Assembly: GCF_900177735.1 (NCBI RefSeq)
Contig: NZ_FXBB01000001.1
Location: forward strand, 62,001-126,000
DNA from: Dethiosulfovibrio salsuginis
Lineage (GTDB): Bacteria > Synergistota > Synergistia > Synergistales > Dethiosulfovibrionaceae
Length of the DNA: 64,000 nucleotides
Reading direction: 5' to 3'
How positions within the stretch are numbered: the first letter of the stretch is position 1; the number at the start of each line of letters is the position of its first letter. Position numbers and translations under genes: made by a program. This document shows, one piece after another, positions 37,818-44,589 of the stretch. The notes beneath the pieces are model-generated. The model was not told the DNA's origin, did no database searches, and worked only from the letters and a program-made list of their open reading frames with translations.

Positions 37818-38174
37818 TCAATCCAGAGACAGGGCTATCTCCTTCAACATCTCGTTTGACGACAGAATAGCCTTTTCATATTTTAAAAACAGAGGAAGGA
37901 AAAGGCTCGTCTCCAGATCCCTTCCAGCCTGGCCTAGCTCCATCAAGGCGGATATCGAATCGAGACTGCCCATCGCTCCCAAACTACCTTCTATTGTGTG
38001 AACCATCCTGCGGACCTCTAGGGGATCTCCACCCATTACCGCCGCTTTAAGCTCTTGATGCATCCCTTCATAATGGCTCAAAAATATCCTAGCTAATTCG
38101 GCCCCTAGTTCTCGGTCACCGCCAGCCATCGCTATAATCCGCTCTTCCCTATTTAGCCGACTCTCGGACAACAC
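37818..38174 (-). CDS. Stand-alone Hpt (histidine phosphotransfer) domain protein
   Basis: A 118-aa all-helical protein consisting of one Hpt domain. The phosphoacceptor is H59 in RRMVHTIEGSLGAMGS; the canonical lysine of HxLKG is replaced by glutamate. Start is GTG with GAGGTG four nt before it. Hpt proteins shuttle phosphate between hybrid kinases and response regulators, but no kinase or regulator gene is nearby, so the partner system is elsewhere. It lies between the tRNA operon and tig, as a single gene. Confidence 0.8.
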   Translation of the reverse strand: MLSESRLNREERIIAMAGGDRELGAELARIFLSHYEGMHQELKAAVMGGDPLEVRRMVHTIEGSLGAMGSLDSISALMELGQAGRDLETSLFLPLFLKYEKAILSSNEMLKEIALSLD

Positions 38175-38218
38175 AAAGCACCTCGCTAACGTCTTTTAGG
38201 CACGAAAAACATAGCCCG

Positions 38219-38249
38219 ATTCTATCATAAAAACAGGCATCTGGGACAA
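38219..38249 (-). promoter_or_regulatory. Weak promoter candidate for the Hpt gene
   Basis: Minus-strand TTGTCC (38244-38249) and TAGAAT (38219-38224) with a 19-nt spacer, longer than ideal. The rest of the 38175-38330 gap shows no ORF and no convincing terminator for the tRNA operon. Confidence 0.3.
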
Positions 38250-38330
38250 AAGAATAAAGGTCATTAAAGGGAATAGTTAAGGGATAGAGTAGATGGGGGA
38301 AGGGTGTTGCTTTTTAATCTAAACGAAGAA

Positions 38331-38416
38331 TGGTGCGAGAGAGGGGACTTGAACCCCTACGCACAAAAGGCACTGGATCCTAAGTCCAGCGTGTCTACCA
38401 ATTCCACCACTCTCGC
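38331..38416 (-). tRNA. tRNA-Leu (anticodon TAG)
   Basis: Acceptor arms GCGAGAG/CTCTCGC pair perfectly, the anticodon loop is CTTAGGA, and the long variable arm of class II tRNAs is present. CCA is encoded. Last gene of the seven-tRNA operon. Confidence 0.96.
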
Positions 38417-38435
38417 ATGAGGCAGGACATAAGAA

Positions 38436-38511
38436 TGGTGGACCGTACAGGAATCGAACCTGTAACCCCCTGATTAAGAGTCAGGTGCTCTGCCTGTTGA
38501 GCTAACGATCC
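38436..38511 (-). tRNA. tRNA-Lys (anticodon CTT)
   Basis: Cloverleaf with acceptor GGATCGT/ACGGTCC (G-T wobble at the fourth pair), anticodon loop CTCTTAA, T-loop TTCGATT, CCA encoded. Confidence 0.95.
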
Positions 38512-38548
38512 AAAAAAAAAAATCCAATAACCATGAAGATAAAGACTA

Positions 38549-38626
38549 TGGGGTGAGTGAGGGGATTCGAACCCCCGACCTCTGGAACCACAATCCAGCG
38601 TTCTAACCGACTGAACTACACTCACC
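38549..38626 (-). tRNA. tRNA-His (anticodon GTG)
   Basis: Anticodon loop TTGTGGT. The extra 5' G (position -1, at 38626) faces C73, the identity feature of tRNA-His. CCA encoded. Confidence 0.95.
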
Positions 38627-38637
38627 ATAAAACAAGT

Positions 38638-38714
<77 letters not shown>

Positions 38715-38720
38715 AAAAAA

Positions 38721-38796
38721 TGGAGCGGAAAACGGGACTCGAACCCGCAACCCCCAGCTTGGAAGGCTAGTGCTCTACCAATTGAGCTATTTCCGC
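38721..38796 (-). tRNA. tRNA-Gly (anticodon TCC)
   Basis: Acceptor GCGGAAA/TTTCCGC, anticodon loop CTTCCAA, T73 and encoded CCA. Confidence 0.95.
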
Positions 38797-38816
38797 ATAC
38801 CGGCGAAGATTATTAC

Positions 38817-38894
38817 TGGTCGGGGCGAAAGGATTCGAACCTTCGGCCCCCTGCTCCCAAAGCAGGTGCGCTAACCAGACTGCGCTACGCCCCG
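38817..38894 (-). tRNA. tRNA-Pro (anticodon TGG)
   Basis: Acceptor CGGGGCG/CGCCCCG, anticodon loop TTTGGGA, A73 and encoded CCA. The 5' C1 is typical of bacterial tRNA-Pro. Confidence 0.95.
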
Positions 38895-38908
38895 AACGTG
38901 GGTCGATT

Positions 38909-38983
38909 TGGTGGAGCTGGGGGGATTCGAACCCCCGGCCTATTCCTTGCGAAGGAATCGCGCTCCCTCTGCGCCACAGCCCC
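38909..38983 (-). tRNA. tRNA-Ala (anticodon CGC)
   Basis: Acceptor GGGGCTG/CAGCTCC contains the G3-U70 wobble pair that identifies tRNA-Ala; anticodon loop TTCGCAA gives CGC, reading GCG. CCA encoded. First gene after the promoter. Confidence 0.93.
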
Positions 38984-39004
38984 TGTTCCTTCAAGACGGC
39001 GATA

Positions 39005-39033
39005 ATTTTACTCATATCGAGCCATCTTGTCAA
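39005..39033 (-). promoter_or_regulatory. Promoter of the seven-tRNA operon
   Basis: Minus-strand TTGACA (39028-39033), exactly 17 nt, TAAAAT (39005-39010): a perfect -35 and a 5/6 -10 at optimal spacing. The -10 lies 21 nt upstream of tRNA-Ala. The order Ala-Pro-Gly-Arg-His-Lys-Leu is read from here. Confidence 0.88.
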
Positions 39034-39055
39034 GTGCCGAAAAAAAGATTAGTCT
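39027..39055 (+). promoter_or_regulatory. Candidate promoter for rqcH, sharing the -35 with the tRNA promoter
   Basis: Plus-strand TTGTCA (39027-39032), 17 nt, TAGTCT (39050-39055). Its -35 overlaps the tRNA-operon -35 on the palindrome CTTGTCAAG, so the two divergent promoters would compete for polymerase. The -10 is weak (3/6). Confidence 0.4.
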
Positions 39056-39115
39056 ATCCCAAGAAAACAACCGCCCTTCCGTCGGCTTACGGGATAAAAA
39101 AGGGGGACAAGCACT

Positions 39116-40762
39116 ATGAGATACGGACCGGAAATGGTACGAGTATTGGCAAGGTCTCTTTCCCAAAAACTTGAAAACTTCTCCATCCAGAGGGTGGATG
39201 GGGGAAAAGACTGGGCTATACTCAAGGCCGGAAAAGAAGGGATCTTCATCTCCTGGTCACAGGATAATTTTGGAGCGTCCCTAACCGGTGATAATAACGG
39301 AGTTGCAAAAACGATGGGAGCTGTAAGAGGAGGGATCTCTTTAGCTCTTTCAAAACATATTACCGGAGCAAAGATAAAAAAGATATATCAAAAAAACGAC
39401 GATCGAGTCCTCTGCGTAGAATTTTACAGATACGTAGGTGCGGGAATAGGCGCTAAGACGACCTTAGTAGCTGAATTCATGGGAAGGTTAAGCAACTTAA
39501 TACTTCTAGATGAAAACAATAGGATCATAGAGGCAGCTAGGCACATTCACCCCGAGATAAACAGATATCGCACCATCATACCAGGAGTGGATTATCAGGG
39601 ACCACCGCCTCTTGAGGGGATATCCGTCGAATCGGTCTCTCCTGAAAACATCGAAGGTTACCTATGCTCCCCTTTAGGAATAGGCAAGGCTTTGGCCTCT
39701 AAGCTAAAGGAAGAGATACAGTTAAACCCTTTAAAGAAATTTGCCGTATCCGATGGACTAAAAAAACTACTCGAGTGCGACGGAGATTTATTGATTCAGG
39801 ACATAGATGGCTATATAACTCTCTGGCCGTGGATACTGGATGGTGGTAAAGAAATCACAGGAAACGTCGAAAATCTAGTCTACGAAAAAATATTGATATC
39901 ATCAAAACAAAAAAAGAGATCCGATTTAATAAAAAAAGGCTCAAAAGCAACTCAGAAAGAAATAAAAAGCTTAGGACGGCATCTGGATGGACTACGAAAA
40001 CAGCTGACTATGGCCGATGAAGCAAACTCATTTAGGATCAAAGGAGAGGCTATTCTATCCAATATCGGCAGGATACCACTTAGATCCACTAAAGCCGCTC
40101 TTGTATATTGGGATACATCTGGAAGAGAGATAAACTTAGAGGTCGACCTGGATCCCTCTCTCGACGCCTCTCAAAACGCCAAGAGGTATTTTAAAAAATA
40201 CAAAAAATACAATTGTGATAAAAACGAAGTTCAGGCCAAGCTAAGAGAGGTAGAGGCGGCTCTGGAAGAAGCTAAAAATCAAGCTGAAACTATAGAGAGG
40301 ATCGAGGATATTAACGTTTTAAGAGATTTGATCTCTGAACTAACCCCATCTACAAAAAGAAAGCCTCAAAAAGAATCCGAGCCGCCTATGTTAAAATACA
40401 AATTCAATGAAATGCTTTTCCTGGTTGGCCTCAACGAAAGGTCAAACAGACACGTTACTTTTAAAGAAGCAAACGCAAATGACATCTGGTTTCACGTCCA
40501 CGAGGCTCCAGGATCACATGTCATAATGAAAAACCCGCCAAACACGTCGGATTTGCTGGAACAGGGGATAAAAATTGGGGCATCCCTGGCTCTGCATCAC
40601 TCAAAAAACTCGGGTAAGGAAAATCGTCCAGTGGACTATACCTTCAAAAAACACGTCAAACACATACAGGGAGCTGGACCTGCTCAGGTAACCTACAAAG
40701 AGAGCAAGTCCATCAGTGTAGACCACCTTTACTGGAAAGAATTTCTCTCAGAGGATAGATAA
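39116..40762 (+). CDS. rqcH: RqcH/NFACT-family ribosome quality-control protein
   Basis: The only plus-strand protein gene in the window. The 548-aa product has the NFACT-N domain (FMGRLSNLILLDENNRII near 125), a helix-hairpin-helix region, a central coiled coil (about 285-430, Lys/Glu-rich) and the NFACT-R domain at the C-terminus (NANDIWFHVHEAPGSHVIM, then ASLALHHSKNS). Bacterial RqcH binds split 50S subunits with stalled peptidyl-tRNA and adds an alanine tail that marks the chain for degradation; older names are FbpA or fibronectin-binding. ATG has AGGGGG upstream. It is more A-rich in coding strand than its neighbours and overlaps the end of rluD tail-to-tail by 50 bp. Confidence 0.92.
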   Translation: MRYGPEMVRVLARSLSQKLENFSIQRVDGGKDWAILKAGKEGIFISWSQDNFGASLTGDNNGVAKTMGAVRGGISLALSKHITGAKIKKIYQKNDDRVLCVEFYRYVGAGIGAKTTLVAEFMGRLSNLILLDENNRIIEAARHIHPEINRYRTIIPGVDYQGPPPLEGISVESVSPENIEGYLCSPLGIGKALASKLKEEIQLNPLKKFAVSDGLKKLLECDGDLLIQDIDGYITLWPWILDGGKEITGNVENLVYEKILISSKQKKRSDLIKKGSKATQKEIKSLGRHLDGLRKQLTMADEANSFRIKGEAILSNIGRIPLRSTKAALVYWDTSGREINLEVDLDPSLDASQNAKRYFKKYKKYNCDKNEVQAKLREVEAALEEAKNQAETIERIEDINVLRDLISELTPSTKRKPQKESEPPMLKYKFNEMLFLVGLNERSNRHVTFKEANANDIWFHVHEAPGSHVIMKNPPNTSDLLEQGIKIGASLALHHSKNSGKENRPVDYTFKKHVKHIQGAGPAQVTYKESKSISVDHLYWKEFLSEDR

Positions 40763-41738
40763 GATCTTTAGGCAGAACGCTTCGAAAAGAGATATCCACC
40801 CCTGTCGATGGATGGGGAATAGTCAACTTCCAAGCGTGGAGAAAAACCCTATTATTTAGCATATCCTCGGGAAGACCCCGTTTTTTTACCTTGAATCCGT
40901 AGAGAGAGTCACCGAGGAGAGGAGCCCCTAGGTGTCTCATATGTACCCTTATCTGATGAGTCCTTCCGGTGTGAAGTTTACAGGACACAAAAGAATAAGG
41001 AGATCTGTTCCAAAGAGGTTGAATATCGGTACAAGCCTCTTTCCCGTCGAAGATAACCGCCATCCTGTAGCGATTTTTATCGTCTCTCCCTATAGGAGCG
41101 TTAACGGTTATTTTTTCGACTATAGGACGACCGTAGGCCATAGCTAGATATATCTTATCCACCTTTCGTCTTTGGAAAGATTCTTGAAGACTGATAAGGG
41201 ATTTAGAGTTTCGGGCCACAACCATCAGTCCAGATGTAGTGCCATCAAGGCGATGGACGATACCAGGTCTTATAACGTCGTTTATCGACCCTATATCGGG
41301 AAAACGATGAAGCAGACCGTGAACTAAGGTACCTCTCCAATGTCCTGGAGAAGGGTGAACCACTACTCCAGCTGGCTTATTCACGACAACTATCTGATCA
41401 TCTTCGTAGACTACGGAAAAATCGACAGGCTCAGGAACGATGTCCGAGGGTCTGGGAGGAGGAATTTTTACGGCTAAGACCTCGCCTGATCTCACTTTAT
41501 AAGAGGGCTTCATCGAGGATTTTAGGGTGCAGGAGACCGCCCCCTCCTTGATCAACCTTTGGACAAAGGAACGAGACAAGCCTAGGCGATCGGATAAAAC
41601 TACATCTGCCCTACTCCCCTCCTCCTCGGCCGAAACCTCTATTGCCTCTTCCACGAAACCGAGAGCCTGTCCTGAATCGGACAGGCTCTCGGTTTCGTGA
41701 TCATTGCCAGTGTGAACCGTCACATCACGGTATGACAT
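40713..41738 (-). CDS. RluD-family 23S rRNA pseudouridine synthase
   Basis: An S4-domain plus pseudouridine synthase protein of the RluA/RluD family. The S4 RNA-binding domain spans about residues 35-100; the catalytic aspartate is in HRLDGTTSGLMV (HRLD motif) and the family motif GRTHQIRVH follows. Several family members modify positions 1911, 1915 and 1917 in helix 69 of 23S rRNA; RluD is the likely equivalent but RluC is possible. The start is uncertain: the ATG used here overlaps the ileS end by 19 nt without a ribosome site, and the first 28 residues are not conserved and encode a perfect 21-bp hairpin. Confidence 0.9.
   Translation of the reverse strand: MSYRDVTVHTGNDHETESLSDSGQALGFVEEAIEVSAEEEGSRADVVLSDRLGLSRSFVQRLIKEGAVSCTLKSSMKPSYKVRSGEVLAVKIPPPRPSDIVPEPVDFSVVYEDDQIVVVNKPAGVVVHPSPGHWRGTLVHGLLHRFPDIGSINDVIRPGIVHRLDGTTSGLMVVARNSKSLISLQESFQRRKVDKIYLAMAYGRPIVEKITVNAPIGRDDKNRYRMAVIFDGKEACTDIQPLWNRSPYSFVSCKLHTGRTHQIRVHMRHLGAPLLGDSLYGFKVKKRGLPEDMLNNRVFLHAWKLTIPHPSTGVDISFRSVLPKDLIYPLREILSSKGGLH
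41652..41699 (-). repeat. Perfect 21-bp inverted repeat just after ileS, inside the rluD 5' end
   Basis: Arms at 41652-41672 and 41679-41699 are exact inverses around the 6-base loop TGAATC. The structure starts 20 nt after the ileS stop, where a terminator would be expected, but no U-tract follows. If rluD starts where annotated, the hairpin encodes part of a non-conserved N-terminus. Confidence 0.9.
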
Positions 41739-44482
41739 CTGGGACAAAGACCTTGATCGTCAAGGTCCTGGGAAACTCGCCAACATCTAGGACATTTTTC
41801 TCCTGATGCGGTAGAAATTTTTATCAAGTAGCCTGTCTCGTCGTCTTTTTGGGCTTCGTCGCATCCATCGACCCATAGGAAAGAGGATACTATAGCTATC
41901 CTCTCCCACTCCTCTCTCGACAAAAGCTCTGAGAGGCCATCGCCTTGGTTTACTACGGTGACCGCAGCCTCTAAGGACTTACCTAGCTCTCCTCTTGATC
42001 GACAGAGCTCTATAGATCGACTGATAGCCCCCTTCAGGTCAATTATGCGAGCCCACTTCTCCTCGTGCTCTGGATCTATCTCGTCCTCGATCACTTCAGG
42101 CCAATCGGTCAGGAAGACGCTTTCTGGCTGACTGGAATCGATTTTTTTAAGCTCCTGCCATATCTCCTCGGACGTAAAGCTAAGCACAGGGGCAAGCATC
42201 TTTGCCAGGGCGTTTAAAGTACGCCACATAACGGTCTGTATGGATCTCCTCGACGAGGACTTTCTTTCGTCGGCGTAAAGACAGTCTTTCGCGACATCCA
42301 GATAAAGAGACCCTAGTTCGTTCACACAAAACTGATGTATAGAGACCGTAGGTATATGAAACTCGTAAGACTCATAGCCTTTCGTTACCTTTGCGATCAA
42401 CCTGTTCAGTTTAGACAGGAGCCATCTGTCAAAGGAAGATAGATCACCGTAAGGCACCATGTCTGTCGATGGATTAAAGTCGCTCAGATTGCCTAAAAGG
42501 AACCTGGCGGTATTTCGGATTCGCCTGTATTCTTCGCTCAATGTTTTTAATATGGTATCGGATATCCTGATATCGTTTTTATAGTCCGTAGAGGCTACCC
42601 AGAGCCTTAAAATATCCGCTCCGTAGGAATCTATAATTTCCTGAGGGGCAACCACGTTGCCTATGGACTTCGACATTTTCTTACCTTCTCCATCCACTAT
42701 AAAACCGTGGGTAAGAACCGCCTTATAGGGAGCTATACCTTTGGTGCTAACGGAGGTAAGGAGTGAGGTCTGAAACCAGCCTCTGTGCTGGTCACTGCCT
42801 TCAAGATAGAGATCAGCAGGCCAGCTAAGATCTGGTCTGGTCCCTAGGACCGCAAAATGGCTGACTCCAGAGTCAAACCAAACGTCCATGATGTCACGGT
42901 CCTTCTCTATATCGGTGCAGCCGCATTCGGGACACTGTGCAAGGTCGCCGATAAGATCCTGAGGGGAATCCTGCCACCAAACGTCGCAACCCTTTTCCCG
43001 AACCTTTTCCTGGACCATCCTTATCGCTTTAGGATCCAAAATAGCCTTTCCGCATTCCTTGCAGTAAAACGCCGGAATAGGCACACCCCATACCCTTTGG
43101 CGACTGATACACCAGTCGGACCTGTCTCTCACCATATTGTAGATCCTGTCTCTTCCCCACTCAGGGATCCACTGGACCTTGTCTATAGTATCCAAGGCTT
43201 CCTTACGGAAATTGGATACGTTGACAAACCATTGATCGGTGGACCTGAATATGACAGGCTTCTTGCATCTCCAACAATGGGGATAGGAGTGAACGATCTT
43301 TTTCTTTCCAAGGAGCCTTCCGCTCCTCGACAGCACGTCCAGGACGACTTGCTCCCCTTCTTCAAGGGTCATTCCACCTACAAGCTCGGTCTCTGGGACG
43401 TATTTTCCCGACGAATCAACAGGATTGTAGGCATCTATTCCGTAGCGTATTCCTGTTTCGTAGTCCTCTACACCGTGGCCAGGAGCGGTGTGAACACAGC
43501 CGGTGCCCGTATCCAAGACCACGTAATCCGCCAAAACTATAGGAGTCTCCCTGTCGGAATAAAAGGGATGTATAGCCTTTACTCCCTCCAGCTCCTTTCC
43601 CTTGACCCTCGCTAAAGGCTCACCGAAGACCATATCGGTAGCCTCTTCGATCTCCTTTTTGAGCTCTTCCGCTATGAGGTACACAGAGTCTCCGCAGGGG
43701 ACGAAAGCATACTGGTAGGAGGGGTGGATCGCTACCGCCATACTTGCAGGAAGAGTCCAAGGCGTAGTGGTCCAAACAATAACGTTTACGTCTTTGCCTT
43801 TAAGGACATTTATTTTTTCACCAACCTCAGGCATAGAATAAGCGACGTAGATAGACGGTGAGGTCTCATCTCCGTATTCAATTTCCGCCGCCGCGAGAGC
43901 TGTCTGACAGTCTATGCACCAATAAACCGGTTTTTTACCCTTATAGACGAGGCCTTTTTCGACTATATCCGCAAAGGCCCCTATCTGTGCCGCTTCGTAT
44001 TCGGGGTTTAAGGTTATGTAGGGATTATCCCAGTCACCGATCACTCCGAGACGACGGAACTCGGATCTCTGGATATCCAGAAACTCCAGGGCGTATTTAG
44101 TGCAACGGCTTCTGAGCTCTACAGGATCGATAGAGTCCTTATCGACCCCCTGATCCTTAAGGACTTTCAGCTCGATAGGCAAACCATGGGTGTCCCAACC
44201 AGGCACGTACGGACAGTAATATCCTCTCATGGACTTGAACTTTGGGATAAAATCTTTGAGTATTTTATTAAAAGCAGTCCCTATGTGAATATGGCCGTTG
44301 GCATAAGGAGGCCCATCGTGAAGAATAAAGCAGTCTCTTCCTTGCCCTTTATCCCTGATTTTGCTATTGAGGTCCATGTCGTTCCAAAAAGCCAAAAACT
44401 GTGGCTCTTTTTTTGCCAGCCCAGCCCTCATAGGAAAATCGGTTTGCGGTAAACACAGCGTTTCTTTAAAATCTTTTGACAT
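41720..44482 (-). CDS. ileS: Isoleucyl-tRNA synthetase
   Basis: Class I synthetase of 920 aa, bacterial type. It has the N-terminal catalytic core with GHIHIGTAFNKILKD, where the usual HIGH tetrapeptide reads HIGT, the CP1 editing domain, GKKMSKSIGNVVAP (KMSKS), and a C-terminal zinc domain with C-P-R-C and C-P-R-C pairs. Start ATG follows GAGAGGTG. A promoter candidate and a GC-rich hairpin lie in its leader. A separate valS in the window excludes confusion between the two. Confidence 0.96.
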   Translation of the reverse strand: MSKDFKETLCLPQTDFPMRAGLAKKEPQFLAFWNDMDLNSKIRDKGQGRDCFILHDGPPYANGHIHIGTAFNKILKDFIPKFKSMRGYYCPYVPGWDTHGLPIELKVLKDQGVDKDSIDPVELRSRCTKYALEFLDIQRSEFRRLGVIGDWDNPYITLNPEYEAAQIGAFADIVEKGLVYKGKKPVYWCIDCQTALAAAEIEYGDETSPSIYVAYSMPEVGEKINVLKGKDVNVIVWTTTPWTLPASMAVAIHPSYQYAFVPCGDSVYLIAEELKKEIEEATDMVFGEPLARVKGKELEGVKAIHPFYSDRETPIVLADYVVLDTGTGCVHTAPGHGVEDYETGIRYGIDAYNPVDSSGKYVPETELVGGMTLEEGEQVVLDVLSRSGRLLGKKKIVHSYPHCWRCKKPVIFRSTDQWFVNVSNFRKEALDTIDKVQWIPEWGRDRIYNMVRDRSDWCISRQRVWGVPIPAFYCKECGKAILDPKAIRMVQEKVREKGCDVWWQDSPQDLIGDLAQCPECGCTDIEKDRDIMDVWFDSGVSHFAVLGTRPDLSWPADLYLEGSDQHRGWFQTSLLTSVSTKGIAPYKAVLTHGFIVDGEGKKMSKSIGNVVAPQEIIDSYGADILRLWVASTDYKNDIRISDTILKTLSEEYRRIRNTARFLLGNLSDFNPSTDMVPYGDLSSFDRWLLSKLNRLIAKVTKGYESYEFHIPTVSIHQFCVNELGSLYLDVAKDCLYADERKSSSRRSIQTVMWRTLNALAKMLAPVLSFTSEEIWQELKKIDSSQPESVFLTDWPEVIEDEIDPEHEEKWARIIDLKGAISRSIELCRSRGELGKSLEAAVTVVNQGDGLSELLSREEWERIAIVSSFLWVDGCDEAQKDDETGYLIKISTASGEKCPRCWRVSQDLDDQGLCPRCHTVM

Positions 44483-44508
44483 AAGCCGTCACCTCTCAAT
44501 ACGGAAAT

Positions 44509-44528
44509 GCCGCCTCGTTTGAGGCGGC
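44509..44528 (-). promoter_or_regulatory. GC-rich hairpin in the ileS leader
   Basis: A perfect 8-bp stem GCCGCCTC/GAGGCGGC with a 4-base loop, between the promoter candidate and the ileS start, 26 nt before the ATG. No U-tract follows. It may be the terminator of the upstream TRAP operon or a structural element of the ileS leader. Confidence 0.6.
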
Positions 44529-44545
44529 CTATCATAGGACATCAA

Positions 44546-44575
44546 ATTGTATCACGTATCACCGGATATGGGCAA
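44546..44575 (-). promoter_or_regulatory. Candidate promoter for ileS
   Basis: Minus-strand TTGCCC (44570-44575), 18 nt, TACAAT (44546-44551) with a TG one base before the -10 (extended -10). It lies just after the TRAP permease stop. Confidence 0.55.
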
Positions 44576-44589
44576 AACAAGCCCCTATT

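Noticed and set aside
42857-43615. A 252-codon plus-strand ORF opposite ileS
   Set aside because: It is antisense to the strongly conserved ileS catalytic and editing region and has no ribosome site or recognisable motifs; other long plus-strand frames (such as 21630-22283 opposite the mutase) were rejected for the same reason.
44483-44589. Possible T-box leader ahead of ileS
   Set aside because: The gap is only about 107 nt, lacks the T-box TGGNACCGCG sequence and holds a promoter and a short hairpin instead.
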